A stretch of 64,000 nt of DNA from contig CAYPNF010000009.1 of NCBI GenBank assembly GCA_964411985.1, forward strand, positions 124,001 through 188,000. Reading direction: 5' to 3'. A program made the position numbers and the translations under genes. This document shows positions 41,682 to 50,727 of this stretch, piece by piece. The first letter of the stretch is position 1; each line of letters starts with the position of its first letter. Origin of the DNA: CAYPNF01 sp964411985 (GTDB lineage: Bacteria > Verrucomicrobiota > Verrucomicrobiia > Limisphaerales > J093). The notes under the pieces were generated by a model that had not been told where the DNA came from, did not search any database, and saw only the letters and a program-made list of their open reading frames with translations.

Positions 41682-44600
41682 CTATCGGCTCGTAAAGGAG
41701 TAGACTCCGGACCCGGCTTCGTACACCACATAGCCAGGTTCAGTTCGCAAAAACTGCAACCCTGCCACCCGATCGGCAGGACGGCCGCCTTCCCGTACAC
41801 TCGCTGGATCTGTGGCAGGCACGTACAAGGTAGCCTGGGTATTGGGCGGAACCGTTACCTTAAAGGTCACGTCCGATCCATCCATCCTCCATTCGCTCGC
41901 AATCCTTCCGCGAATGGAATCATAGGCTCCCCGTGCGCTGGTCAGGCCTTGACCGGATCGAGAAAGAACCGGTCGAACCCTGATCTTGGCAAAGCCGGGT
42001 CCGTCGGTATCAATCCCCGCCACCGAGCAGTAGAGCCATTCCCCAACGCATCCCAACCAGTAGTGGTTGAAAGAATTCATCCCGGGATCCTGGTAACCCT
42101 TGTCCGGCAACCATCCATCCCAGCGCTCCCACATCGTGGTGGATCCCAGTTTCACCTGGAGTAACCATGAGGGAAAGGTCTGGTTGAGCACCAACTGATA
42201 GGCGAGGTCGCTCTGTCCGGCTTTTTCGAGGGCAAACAAAACGAAGGGCGTGCCCAGGAATCCCGTGGCTAGATGCCAATCCTGTTTCTTCACCTCTTCG
42301 ACAAACTGACGCGCCACTGCTTCGCGACGGTCCTGCGGCACCAGATCGAGTCCAAACGCGAGCGCGTAGAAAGTCTGACCGCTCTCGCCTTTGGCATCCA
42401 CGATCCGGCCATCTGCCTGGATGAAACGGCTCACGAATGTCTTCTTGATCGCTTCAGCCAATTGTCGAAATCGAATCACGTCGTTGCTCTGTCCCAGTGC
42501 ATTGGCCAGCTGAGTCATCAGGGTAGCCGAGTAGTAATAATAGGCCGTGCCGATGGCTTCGGAGTGCTGGGGACCGGCCAGACGCAGCCAATCGCCGTAG
42601 GCACCCGTTCCTCGGACATAGTTCGTACTCGTTTTCGAGAGGTAATCCATGTACCTGAGCAAAGCCGGATAGTGGCGCCGGACGACGGTGGTATCGCCGT
42701 AGAGTTGGTACATCTGCCAATTGCAGACCACGCCGGAATCCGCCCAGCCGGTATTGCCGAAGCTCACGATGTTGAGGTGGGGAGCCACGTCGCCAAACCC
42801 GCCATCGTCGCGCTGCGAATCCGTGCAGAGATCGGTCAGCCACTTGGTGAAGAAGGCTGGGGAATCCAGGTTCATGCAAGCCGTCTTCATGAAGACCTGT
42901 GCATCACCCGTCCAGCCCGCCCGCTCGTCCCGTTGCGGGCAATCGGTGGGCACGTCCAGGAAGTTCCCTTTCTGTCCCCAGATCGTGTTCTCCACCAACT
43001 TGTTCACCAAGGGTTCCGAACACTCGAAGGTCCCGGTGCGCGGTAGATCGGAGTGCACCACCACTCCGGTGACATCGGCCAGCTCGGGACGATAGTCCAG
43101 TCCAGTCACCTCTACGTATTGAAAGCCATGGAAGGTGAACGAGGGTTCGTAAGCGCGCTTGGAGCCGCCATCCAGAATGTAGGTATCCGTGGCTTTGGCG
43201 GCGCGCAGGTTCGTTACGTAGAGTGTGCCATCCGGGTTGAGCATCTCCGCGTGGCGCACCGTCACTTTTTGCCCTGCATGACCTTTCGCCCTGAGCTTGA
43301 CCCAGCCTACCATGTTCTGCCCCAGGTCGAAGACATAGACTCCGGGCTGCGGTTGGGTGATCTTCCGGGCAGGAAGTTCCTGGATGCGGCGGATGGGCGC
43401 ACCAGGATGAGCTTCCAGGTTCGCCTGAATCGTTTGGTCGGGAATGGCATTGGACCATCCGGAATCATTGAAGGCGGGCATGTTCCATCCGCGGATCTCC
43501 TTTCGAGCATCATACACCGAGCCCATGAGCATGTCTCCTTCCAGAACCGCTCCGTAGTGCGCCTTCCAGGTTCCGTCCGTCGCTACGGTTTCGCTGGTGC
43601 CATCGGTGTAATCCAACTGGAGTTGGGCCAGGAAACGGGTCTGATCGCCATAATAGTTGCGCCTGCCGGTAAACGCCAGGTATCCAGCATACCAACCATC
43701 TCCCAAGATCGCTCCCAGCGCGTTCTGCCCTCGTTTCAGTTGGGCCGTAAGGTCGTATCCCAAGTAGTGAACTCTTTTGCGATAGTCCGTCCAGCCAGGC
43801 GACAACACGTCCTGCCCCACTGGCTTGCCGTTCAGGTAGAGTTCGTAGACACCCAATGCGGACGCAAACAAGACGGCCCTTTTCAAGGGTTTGGACACCG
43901 TGAATGTTTTGCGGAAGTAGGGAGGAGGCAGGATCTGAGCTTTGGTGAGGCTGAGTTCGCCCCACGGCTGATCCCCATTCTTGGCGATCTCGCTTGCCGA
44001 TGACCAACCGCTCTCAACGTAGTCCACCCATTTCCATCGCTCGCCCGGCGCAGCACTTGACCGCCAGTTCGCGTCCACGGGTACGATCAACAGACCGCCG
44101 TCCTCAAAGAGAACGACCAATTTCCCCATCAGCCCAGCCGGACTCGAGCTGCCGTTGGTGACGCGAACACCTATGGCATTCTTGCCCGGCTGCATCCGAC
44201 CTGTGATGTCGAGAGAGGACACATTCTTCCAGCTGGTGCCGTTACCCGAGTCATGGCCGTTGATGTACAGGGTGAAGGCGTCATCGGCGGCGACCAGGAA
44301 AGTGGCCTGAGCCAGCTTGCGGCCGGCCGGAATCTCCACCACGTTCCGGAAGAAGGCGTCTCCAGCCGGCTGATTCCCCATCTTTGAACCGCTCATCCAA
44401 ACCCAGGAAAGCCCCTTCAGATTCAGGTTCTCTTCGAGGAGCTTTGCCCGGGGATCCGCCGTGGTGGTGTCCCCTAGGTACCCAATCCACTGCCCCTTCC
44501 AACTCGCCGGGCCGAGTAAACCTACGGTCCAGTGGTTGACCGGACTCCATTCCGAAACCTCGGCATCCTGGTTCCAGACCCGCACTTTCCAGAAACATTG

Positions 44601-44951
44601 CTGGACTGCACCCAACGGCGCCCCGGCGTAGGCAACATTCACCGACTCGCTGGAAAGCAATTTGCCGCTGTCCCAGAGGTCTGCCTGCCCTACTTTCAAT
44701 GCCCCAGGCGATGTTGCTACCAGCACTTGATAGGCAGACTGGCTCAGGCCGCGCTGATGAGGCAAGGTAGCCTCCAACACCCAGCTGAAACGGGGTGTGG
44801 TCGTGTCCACGCCCACAGGATTGGTTCGATACTCGCAACGTAGATTGGCCAGCCTGGCTGGTGCCGCCTCCACCTCCCGACTCAGGGAGAGGATGAGGGC
44901 GACCGTGGCCATCCCGATTTGGGAGCGGAAGGAGCGTGTTTCTATCTTCAT
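41682..44951 (-). CDS. Alpha-L-rhamnosidase, GH78 family, exported
   Basis: A 1089-aa inverting alpha-L-rhamnosidase. After the signal peptide (cleavage near VEA-A, about 29), a fibronectin-like N-terminal domain is seen (LRCEYRTNPVGVDTTTPRFSWVLEA), then a beta-sandwich region including an inserted lectin-like module (about 165-290), the Bac_rhamnosid domain, and the (alpha/alpha)6 barrel with DCPQRDERAGWTGDAQVF, which bears the catalytic acid region. The C-terminal beta-domain ends in EAGSGVYSFTSR. Substrates are likely rhamnose-bearing pectin or plant glycosides. The REP-like copy 2 is just downstream. Confidence 0.93.
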   Translation of the reverse strand: MKIETRSFRSQIGMATVALILSLSREVEAAPARLANLRCEYRTNPVGVDTTTPRFSWVLEATLPHQRGLSQSAYQVLVATSPGALKVGQADLWDSGKLLSSESVNVAYAGAPLGAVQQCFWKVRVWNQDAEVSEWSPVNHWTVGLLGPASWKGQWIGYLGDTTTADPRAKLLEENLNLKGLSWVWMSGSKMGNQPAGDAFFRNVVEIPAGRKLAQATFLVAADDAFTLYINGHDSGNGTSWKNVSSLDITGRMQPGKNAIGVRVTNGSSSPAGLMGKLVVLFEDGGLLIVPVDANWRSSAAPGERWKWVDYVESGWSSASEIAKNGDQPWGELSLTKAQILPPPYFRKTFTVSKPLKRAVLFASALGVYELYLNGKPVGQDVLSPGWTDYRKRVHYLGYDLTAQLKRGQNALGAILGDGWYAGYLAFTGRRNYYGDQTRFLAQLQLDYTDGTSETVATDGTWKAHYGAVLEGDMLMGSVYDARKEIRGWNMPAFNDSGWSNAIPDQTIQANLEAHPGAPIRRIQELPARKITQPQPGVYVFDLGQNMVGWVKLRAKGHAGQKVTVRHAEMLNPDGTLYVTNLRAAKATDTYILDGGSKRAYEPSFTFHGFQYVEVTGLDYRPELADVTGVVVHSDLPRTGTFECSEPLVNKLVENTIWGQKGNFLDVPTDCPQRDERAGWTGDAQVFMKTACMNLDSPAFFTKWLTDLCTDSQRDDGGFGDVAPHLNIVSFGNTGWADSGVVCNWQMYQLYGDTTVVRRHYPALLRYMDYLSKTSTNYVRGTGAYGDWLRLAGPQHSEAIGTAYYYYSATLMTQLANALGQSNDVIRFRQLAEAIKKTFVSRFIQADGRIVDAKGESGQTFYALAFGLDLVPQDRREAVARQFVEEVKKQDWHLATGFLGTPFVLFALEKAGQSDLAYQLVLNQTFPSWLLQVKLGSTTMWERWDGWLPDKGYQDPGMNSFNHYWLGCVGEWLYCSVAGIDTDGPGFAKIRVRPVLSRSGQGLTSARGAYDSIRGRIASEWRMDGSDVTFKVTVPPNTQATLYVPATDPASVREGGRPADRVAGLQFLRTEPGYVVYEAGSGVYSFTSR

Positions 44952-45114
44952 GGTGGACTAGTATCTTAGGCGATCTTAGGGCAAAACCCTACCTTTTCCT
45001 TCACAATCATGCCACCAATAAGGACGGAATTGCCAAGGACCCACCTCAGAACTTCTGCCAGGCTCAGGGCTCAATCTTCCTGGAAATCTGCCGATAAAGG
45101 AATTGCGATCGGTT

Positions 45115-45522
45115 ATGAAGACACCTGTATCCAAAGCCGGCGTGGTACTGACCCGCAGCCGCCCCGAAGGGACTGAAGTGGTGCTGGTCAAGAACCGTCG
45201 CGGCCACTGGAGCCTCCCCAAGGGGAAGCTCAGAGCGCGGGAATCTGCTAATCAAGCCGCCCTGAGGGAGTTACACGAGGAAACTAGCCTTGAACCTTGC
45301 TGGCTGCACGACGACCCTCCGGTGGTCCTCCGTAAGAAAGGGATGACCTTGTTCATTTGGTTCGGCCAAGCGGTCGATCCTGAAGCCCGGCCCAGGGGCA
45401 AAACACCCGAAATCCTGGAAGCCCGTTGGATGCGAGTTCAGGAAGCCCAGGAAGTCCTGCCGGGCTGGCAGAAACGAGTGCTGGATAGCTACTCGTTCAT
45501 GTTCGAAGCCCACGCCTGCTGA
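45115..45522 (+). CDS. NUDIX hydrolase
   Basis: A 135-aa NUDIX enzyme that hydrolyses a nucleoside diphosphate linked to another group. The Nudix box is GKLRARESANQAALRELHEE, continuing TSL, i.e. G-x5-E-x7-REUxEE-x-x-U with U hydrophobic. The ATG at 45115 has AAAGGA at 45096-45101; a TTG at 45103 is too close to it. The RRGHWSLPKG stretch before the box resembles the Ap4A/diadenosine-polyphosphate hydrolase type, but the substrate is uncertain. It is the only plus-strand gene between GH78 and the darTG pair, and ends before the repeat at 45746. Confidence 0.9.
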   Translation: MKTPVSKAGVVLTRSRPEGTEVVLVKNRRGHWSLPKGKLRARESANQAALRELHEETSLEPCWLHDDPPVVLRKKGMTLFIWFGQAVDPEARPRGKTPEILEARWMRVQEAQEVLPGWQKRVLDSYSFMFEAHAC

Positions 45523-45877
45523 GATCGAAAGTCAGCGGAGAGGTGAGGGTCACCGTGAAGACCGAAGCAAGCAGGGAGGAGGACAAAGTTACCCCATCTT
45601 GCCTGATCTGCCAATCTGTCATCTGCGGATAACCCCCCTCGGATCGGTCGGTGCCTTAGGGCCTTTGAATACCCTGATTACTACCCTCACTTACGAGTTA
45701 CTACCCTTACTCCCCAAGTGTTCCGGAAAGAATTCGCGGGTGAATTCATCCCCGGCGGCAGCGATGACCTCAACACGCAGCGCAAGCTGCGCACCCTGCC
45801 CCCCGGGCCCTTCCCCCACTGGGAGCCGGGTGACCGAAAGGCTGGGTTGAGGGTTCGGCACCGCCGAATACCCCGTC
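45523..45877. other. Spacer downstream of darG, repeat A region
   Basis: About 355 nt. No gene. It contains direct repeat A (45746-45791) and, next to it, GC-rich sequence (45795-45850) similar to the CCCTCCCCC..CTGGGAG word often seen in intergenic repeats. On the minus strand a short frame, QLALRVEVIAAAGDEF, matches the same frame at repeat B. Confidence 0.4.
45746..45791. repeat. 46-bp direct repeat flanking the darTG pair, copy A
   Basis: Identical at 42 of 46 positions to copy B at 47630-47675, in the same orientation. It starts TCATCCCCGGCGGC and ends GCAAGCTGCG. It lies 87 nt past the darG stop. On the minus strand it reads QLALRVEVIAAAGDEF; three of the four differences to copy B are synonymous in that frame. 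Confidence 0.8.
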
Positions 45878-46942
45878 TCACGCCATCGCAAAGCAGACAT
45901 CCCAGCCCTGCTCTCTTAACCGCTCCCAAGCCTTGAGCAGGTGCTCCGTCTTCAAAATGCGACGTTTTCTGGGACTCCATTTGTGGACTGCCGCTGCGGC
46001 TGCTGCAGGCGATTCTCGCGCATCTGTATTTTCGCGCATCACCCAGTGAACCGAACTGAGCAGCTCCAAACCGTACGGGTCTTCAAATCCTTCGATCAAC
46101 TTCGCCACGCGATCCATGCGCTGACGAATGATCTCGTCGCCTTTGAGGAACACTTCCGCCTCCTCGACCGCACCGGGCAGCAGTTCGATCGTCTTGGTTG
46201 GGTTGTCCTTGCCGTCGCCGTAGCCCTGCGTGTAGTGCCGCTCCAAACGGATGAGAACCTGCCGCAGATTCTTCGCATATGGGCCGAATGCCTTGGCCTC
46301 GTATTGCAGCCGCAATGGCTGACCGGCTGCCTGCAGGAAATACATCAGCTTGTGAATTTCCAACAGGCTGACAAATGGGTCTAGAAGCCCTTTGAGATAC
46401 CTGTCCATCAAAGCAATCAACGCGGCTTGTCCCATCGTCATCTTCGGGCGTTCGGTGCGATTCGGCATGGTGCTCGCCGCAGGAGCACCGCCCGGCGGGA
46501 ACACCAACACGCGAACATCGGGTAGTTCTGCGAACGCCGACTCGATGCGCGGGCGAACATCGTTCCAATCCAGCCCGCCGTTGCCGCAGCCGAGCGGAGG
46601 AACCGCGATGGACCGGATGTGCAGGCGTTTGAGGGTCGCAACCAAGTCCCGCAGACCCGTCTCGATGTCCGCCATCCGGCTACCCGCGCGCCAGTGTCCC
46701 TTGGTCGGAAAGTTGATAATCCAGCGCGGCCCTCCCACCAATCCGCCAAGATCAAACACCCGCACCTTCCCAAGCTGCACCTCACCTGCCTTGCACGCCC
46801 GCTCATAGTCGCGGAACATGGGCGGGTAAGCCTGTTTGAATTGCAGCGCGATGCCCTTGCCCATGATGCCCGCAGTGTTTACGGTGTTCACCAGCGCTTC
46901 CACCGGCGCTTCCAGCAAATTGCCTCTGGTCAATTCAATCAT
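45878..46942 (-). CDS. darG: DarG antitoxin (macrodomain)
   Basis: A 354-aa antitoxin. The N-terminal macrodomain (about 1-155) shows GNLLEAPVEALVNTVNTAG, MGKGIALQFK and the loop PPLGCGNGGLDW; it should remove ADP-ribose from thymidine in DNA, reversing DarT. The C-terminal half (about 165-354) has LEIHKLMYFLQAAGQ and YEAKAFGPYA, which looks like the DUF4065/SocA-like part of DarG that binds and blocks the toxin. It is coded 3 nt after darT, so the two are made together. Ends intact. Confidence 0.93.
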   Translation of the reverse strand: MIELTRGNLLEAPVEALVNTVNTAGIMGKGIALQFKQAYPPMFRDYERACKAGEVQLGKVRVFDLGGLVGGPRWIINFPTKGHWRAGSRMADIETGLRDLVATLKRLHIRSIAVPPLGCGNGGLDWNDVRPRIESAFAELPDVRVLVFPPGGAPAASTMPNRTERPKMTMGQAALIALMDRYLKGLLDPFVSLLEIHKLMYFLQAAGQPLRLQYEAKAFGPYAKNLRQVLIRLERHYTQGYGDGKDNPTKTIELLPGAVEEAEVFLKGDEIIRQRMDRVAKLIEGFEDPYGLELLSSVHWVMRENTDARESPAAAAAAVHKWSPRKRRILKTEHLLKAWERLREQGWDVCFAMA

Positions 46943-46945
46943 GGT

Positions 46946-47566
46946 TCAATAATACCAACCCGGCTCGATGGACACCGCCGGACGATGGTGTTGATGGTTT
47001 AACAGATCCTGCACCTCTTTGGCGACACTGTTGTTGTGGCAACCAACGGCTCGGAATCCCGTCCACGGGAAGAAATCCGCCACCAGAAACTCCGCCGTCT
47101 TTTGACTCGTCTTCCCCCGCCAGTCCGTAGCGCGGATGGCGGTCCAATCCAATCCGTTCAACGCTTTGACGTCCGCAAAGAACGAGGCATAAGACGATCC
47201 GGCGTTTCGGTCGCTGATGGCCCACGCCCGGCCCAGCCCGATGCCTACCGCAACAGTGCTCACCAAATGCACGATGCTTCGCTGACAACCCGATGGCAGC
47301 CCTGTGCTGCCTCGATTGATGGTGTACAGCATTGGCGACCGCGGGCAGTAGTAGAACGGCACGAACTCACCCACAAACCGCCCGCCGCAGCACGGAACGC
47401 GAATCTGCTTCATCCGCCGCTCTTTGATGTGCGTGTAGCCGATGACCGTTGGATTCCGCTGCGCCATTGCCACATCTGAACGTAATCCACCTTCGCCAAG
47501 AAGGCCGGGCAAATTCGCCACATCCGTGATGTGGTACACCAAAACCTCTTCAGGACGAAGGCTCAT
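46946..47566 (-). CDS. darT: DarT toxin, DNA ADP-ribosyltransferase
   Basis: A 206-aa toxin of the DarT family, which uses NAD+ to ADP-ribosylate thymidine in single-stranded DNA and so stops replication and defends against phages. The N-terminal NAD-binding region YHITDVANLPGLLGEGGL, the block VPFYYCPRSPMLY (about 69-81), and the catalytic Glu159 in KTAEFLV are all present. No stop or frameshift is seen. It precedes darG by 3 nt. Flanking 46-bp repeats and hsdM debris place it in a small defence island. DarT1 versus DarT2 subtype is not determined. Confidence 0.93.
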   Translation of the reverse strand: MSLRPEEVLVYHITDVANLPGLLGEGGLRSDVAMAQRNPTVIGYTHIKERRMKQIRVPCCGGRFVGEFVPFYYCPRSPMLYTINRGSTGLPSGCQRSIVHLVSTVAVGIGLGRAWAISDRNAGSSYASFFADVKALNGLDWTAIRATDWRGKTSQKTAEFLVADFFPWTGFRAVGCHNNSVAKEVQDLLNHQHHRPAVSIEPGWYY

Positions 47567-47629
47567 GACGTTCGCACTCCTCGCGTAAACTGCCCAATCC
47601 CACTTGAAACGACGAGTATCATCTTAAAC

Positions 47630-47675
47630 TCATCCCCGGCGGCGGCGATGGCCTCAACACGTAACGCAAGCTGCG
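47630..47675. repeat. 46-bp direct repeat flanking the darTG pair, copy B
   Basis: Same orientation as copy A at 45746-45791. It lies 63 nt upstream of the darT start. On the minus strand it reads QLALRVEAIAAAGDEF. It is followed (plus strand) by CCCTCCCCCGCTGGAAGAGGG, a common intergenic repeat type. Confidence 0.8.
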
Positions 47676-47795
47676 AAGCACAAACAACCTCCCTTTCCCT
47701 CCCCCGCTGGAAGAGGGCCAGGGCGAGGGTGTCCCACATAACTTCGCGGGCTGCTCGACAAGCTGGTGGACTGTGTAGGCGTGGGGCACGGGGGA

Positions 47796-47878
47796 CTATT
47801 CAAATTTCCAGAGCTTCGCTGCGACCTCGAGCAAGCGCCTCTGCTGCCGGAAGTCCCGGTCGCCCCATTCTTCAACGC
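47796..47878 (-). pseudogene. Short C-terminal fragment of an unknown gene
   Basis: Shifted by one frame from the hsdM fragment, the minus strand reads RVEEWGDRDFRQQRRLLEVA followed by AKLWKFE and TAG at 47796-47798. This looks like the tail of a second gene joined to the broken hsdM start, i.e. a deletion junction. Family not recognised. Confidence 0.35.
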
Positions 47879-47968
47879 GGAGTACTCTTGGGCTTTGAGG
47901 TCGGAGTTGGCGCGGAACTGGTCGGCGGCATCCTAGAGGCGTTTCTCCAGCGCGGCGTTCATCAGCAT
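47879..47968 (-). pseudogene. Broken N-terminus of a type I methyltransferase (hsdM)
   Basis: On the minus strand, from the ATG at 47968, the frame reads MLMNAALEKRL, then TAG (47933-47935), then DAADQFRANSDLKAQEYS. This is the start of HsdM (N-6 adenine methylase of type I systems), where LWDAADQLRANSGL is usual, with the Trp codon TGG changed to TAG. The homology stops at AQEYS, so at least 450 further residues are missing. The fragment lies upstream of darT and marks an old restriction-modification locus. Confidence 0.72.
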
Positions 47969-48293
47969 TCTTCTCCGATGGGGCGATCCCGTGCATACAC
48001 ATTATCCCGCGCGACTAGGATGTAAGAATATCTAAATCGGGCTCAAACGCAAACCAGAAAGCAGGAATCTCAACCACCACCTGCCGCGACCGAGTGGGGT
48101 TTACAGTCTCAACATCCTTGGATGCTCAAACATGAAGAAAAGGAAGCAGGCAGGAAGAGAGGGTCTTCCGTCTGTTTCCTTCCATCATCTGCGAAAATCG
48201 CCGCAAATCTGCGGATCACTTCCCGACGACCCTCGCATATCAGGCAAACCCATTGCCAGTAGCGTACGCTCGGAGCGCCCCCAAAGAAGAGTT
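47969..48293. other. Spacer with decayed sequence, no gene
   Basis: About 325 nt between the hsdM fragment and the HEAT protein gene. No convincing gene. It has a repeat-like word (CATCTGCGAAAATCGCCGC, AAATCTGCGGAT at about 48186-48220) of a kind seen in intergenic DNA of this group; a related CATCTGCGGATAAC occurs near 45618-45632. Confidence 0.4.
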
Positions 48294-50681
48294 CTATGGT
48301 ACTTCGACTCGCAGGCCTGGAATGGGAAGACCATCCACGCCTACGATCCTGGCACAAGCCATCCATCCTCCGCCCCCCTGGCTCACTTTGAACATCAGCT
48401 CATTGGCGCCTTTCTTCAGTTTGATCGGGGCCATATCCTGATCCACCACCGCGCCACGGTCGACGTTGTTGCTGTGGACCACTACCCCGTTGAGCCAGGC
48501 TCTGATCCCGTCGTCGCTAGCCATCAACAATGCACCTTCCAGATCCTCCGCAACCACGATTCGTGTTCGCAGGTAGGCAGCGCAGTTGTCTTGCCCGGGG
48601 AACATCACGGAAAGGTTCACCTGATCCCCGCGAGGTGCAGGTTTCCACTGGGCCTTTTCGCCTTCCTTTTCCGGGGCGAACGCAATGTTGAAGAGTGCTT
48701 GGGCTCCGGCCGCACCCGCCTGGCTGTACGGACCGCTCACCAGCCAGTCCTGGATGAAGGCTCCTCCGCTCTGGGGCTTCGCGCGCAGCGCCCAGGCGCG
48801 CTTTACCATCTCCGCCGACTTGCACCGGGCCAGTACCTTTACCGCCACTTCATCAGCGAGCTTCGGATCCGCAACCGCCAGTTTCTCGGCGATGCTGATG
48901 GCCGCCAACCCCGCCTCATTCGCCAGCGTGGGATCTTCCAAACCGGGCAAAACGATCTGGAGCGCCTCCCGAGTGGGGATTTGGCCGATCTGACCAAATG
49001 CCTGCTTCCTCTCCTCGGTCCGTTTCGCGGCCGCAACCGCCTCCTGAAGCAGCGTCAACCGGCGTCCTGGATCGGGCTCCTGGGCGGATACCTCAATCGC
49101 CCCCCGCAAAGCCAGAGTTTGCAGTGTGCCTTCGGAAGTCGTGCGAGCCATTTCCAACAGGTAGGGCGCAGGAAGAGCATTGGGCCATTGCGATAAGACG
49201 AGCACACCCTCCTTCGCAAGTTCCGGATCCTTGGATTGGGTTGCGGCTCGGACTTCCTCCAAGGCGGCGGGAGTTGCGAGTTCCCCGAGCACTGGCAGAA
49301 CCAGCCTTCGTTGGGGAGGTGCCATTTCGTGGACAGCTCCTACGACTTGTCGACTGGTCGCCTCCTTGTCTTTGCTGGTCTGACAGATGGCATAAACGAC
49401 TCTCAGCACGGGTTCGCGTGCCGCGTCCGAGGCCGTTTTGGCGGACAAATTCAACAGCGGCAGCAAAGCCTCGGGCGGGGCCAATCGGCGCAACGACTCC
49501 AGGGCGGCAGCGCGCGCCAAGGGTTCCGGAGAGGTGGCATTTTGCAGCAGGACACTGCAGGAAGCCATATCCCCACGCTCGCCCAAAGCGCGCAGGATCT
49601 CGGCCTTCTGGCTGGCCTCAGCGCCTGAAAGGGTCGCCAGCAACGCTTCCCGCACCCCCGGGCCGTGCAGGCGAGCCAGAGTGTTCCGAGCCGCTTCTCT
49701 TTCCGCGGGCTCAGCCTGAGCCGCGGCGCGGGCGAGATTTGACATCGCGGAGGCGTCATTGAGCGTGGCATAGGCCTGCCAGGCTGCCACACGCACACTC
49801 AAGTGTGGGCTCTCGCTGGCCTTGCGGACGGTTCCGAGTGCCTCTCGACCTCTTTGGACATCGGCATCCAACACTGCCAACTGCGCATCAGCCTGGAGGG
49901 AACTCCAGTGACGGAGCAAAGCCTTGATGACCTGCGTATCGGGCCATTCACGGATCATTTTTAAGGCCACCGGGCGGAGCGAAGCTCCTGGGGTGATCAC
50001 TTCCTTCGTAATCAACTGCGCCCGCTGGCCAGCATCGGACATGGCCATTCCCCGCCAGGCCGCCGCATGGATCGGTGCCGGAGCCTTGGATCGATAGACA
50101 TTCCCATAGAGTCTCAGAGCCCCCTTTCGATTCCCTTCTGCCGCCAATGCCTCGGCGCACCGAAGCAACGACTCAAGGAGTGCCGTTTGGACGGCCTCCG
50201 ACACCTTGTCGCGTTTGGCAGAGAGTGCTGCGATCGCCTCCTTGGAGCCAATCCTTCCCAACGCCGTTGCCGCTGCGGAGGCTATGGGCGCCTCCGAACT
50301 GGAGAGCAAGGGCACCAAGACTGGCGCGGCAGCCACGTCCCGCCGCCACCCCAGTGAATCGATCACGCCGACCTTTAGCAGCCCGGACGTTTTTCCCAAG
50401 GCCTCGCGCAAGGCGGCTCCCGCTTCCGGACACGGCATACCTTCCAGGGCATACCGCGCCGCCTGCGACAGCCGCTCATCCCCGAGCAGGGCTGCGAGGG
50501 CCGGAACGCATTTTGCCGTGCCGATCACTCGGAGCTGCTGGCAAGCCGTGCTTTTCTGAGGCGCGGCAGCCCCCGACCGGAGAACATCCATCTGAGTCTG
50601 CTCAGCGTCAGCGCGGAGATTCGGCGTGGCGAAGAGGATCAAGGCGCCGAAGAGGAGGTTCTTCACCAAGTTCGTTTTCAT
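48294..50681 (-). CDS. Exported HEAT-repeat protein with C-terminal beta-sandwich
   Basis: A 795-aa exported protein. The ATG at 50681 gives a signal peptide (MKTNLVKNLLFGALILFA, cleavage near LRA-D); the frame is open to 50822 but unlikely. Residues about 40-590 are HEAT-like helical repeats (ARYALEGMPCPEAGAALREA and others with GRIG turns). The last 160 residues form a beta-domain with SDDGIRAWLNGVVVH and LKKGANELMFKVSQGGGGW, like carbohydrate-binding domains on secreted hydrolases. It follows the Tat oxidoreductase gene by 46 nt. With the pair at 20.4-24.8 kb, this is the second HEAT/Gfo neighbour pair in the window. Confidence 0.82.
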   Translation of the reverse strand: MKTNLVKNLLFGALILFATPNLRADAEQTQMDVLRSGAAAPQKSTACQQLRVIGTAKCVPALAALLGDERLSQAARYALEGMPCPEAGAALREALGKTSGLLKVGVIDSLGWRRDVAAAPVLVPLLSSSEAPIASAAATALGRIGSKEAIAALSAKRDKVSEAVQTALLESLLRCAEALAAEGNRKGALRLYGNVYRSKAPAPIHAAAWRGMAMSDAGQRAQLITKEVITPGASLRPVALKMIREWPDTQVIKALLRHWSSLQADAQLAVLDADVQRGREALGTVRKASESPHLSVRVAAWQAYATLNDASAMSNLARAAAQAEPAEREAARNTLARLHGPGVREALLATLSGAEASQKAEILRALGERGDMASCSVLLQNATSPEPLARAAALESLRRLAPPEALLPLLNLSAKTASDAAREPVLRVVYAICQTSKDKEATSRQVVGAVHEMAPPQRRLVLPVLGELATPAALEEVRAATQSKDPELAKEGVLVLSQWPNALPAPYLLEMARTTSEGTLQTLALRGAIEVSAQEPDPGRRLTLLQEAVAAAKRTEERKQAFGQIGQIPTREALQIVLPGLEDPTLANEAGLAAISIAEKLAVADPKLADEVAVKVLARCKSAEMVKRAWALRAKPQSGGAFIQDWLVSGPYSQAGAAGAQALFNIAFAPEKEGEKAQWKPAPRGDQVNLSVMFPGQDNCAAYLRTRIVVAEDLEGALLMASDDGIRAWLNGVVVHSNNVDRGAVVDQDMAPIKLKKGANELMFKVSQGGGGWMACARIVGVDGLPIPGLRVEVP

Positions 50682-50727
50682 GCTGTCGTTGTGCATGGTA
50701 GACATTGTAAGATGCGTCATGGTGAGT

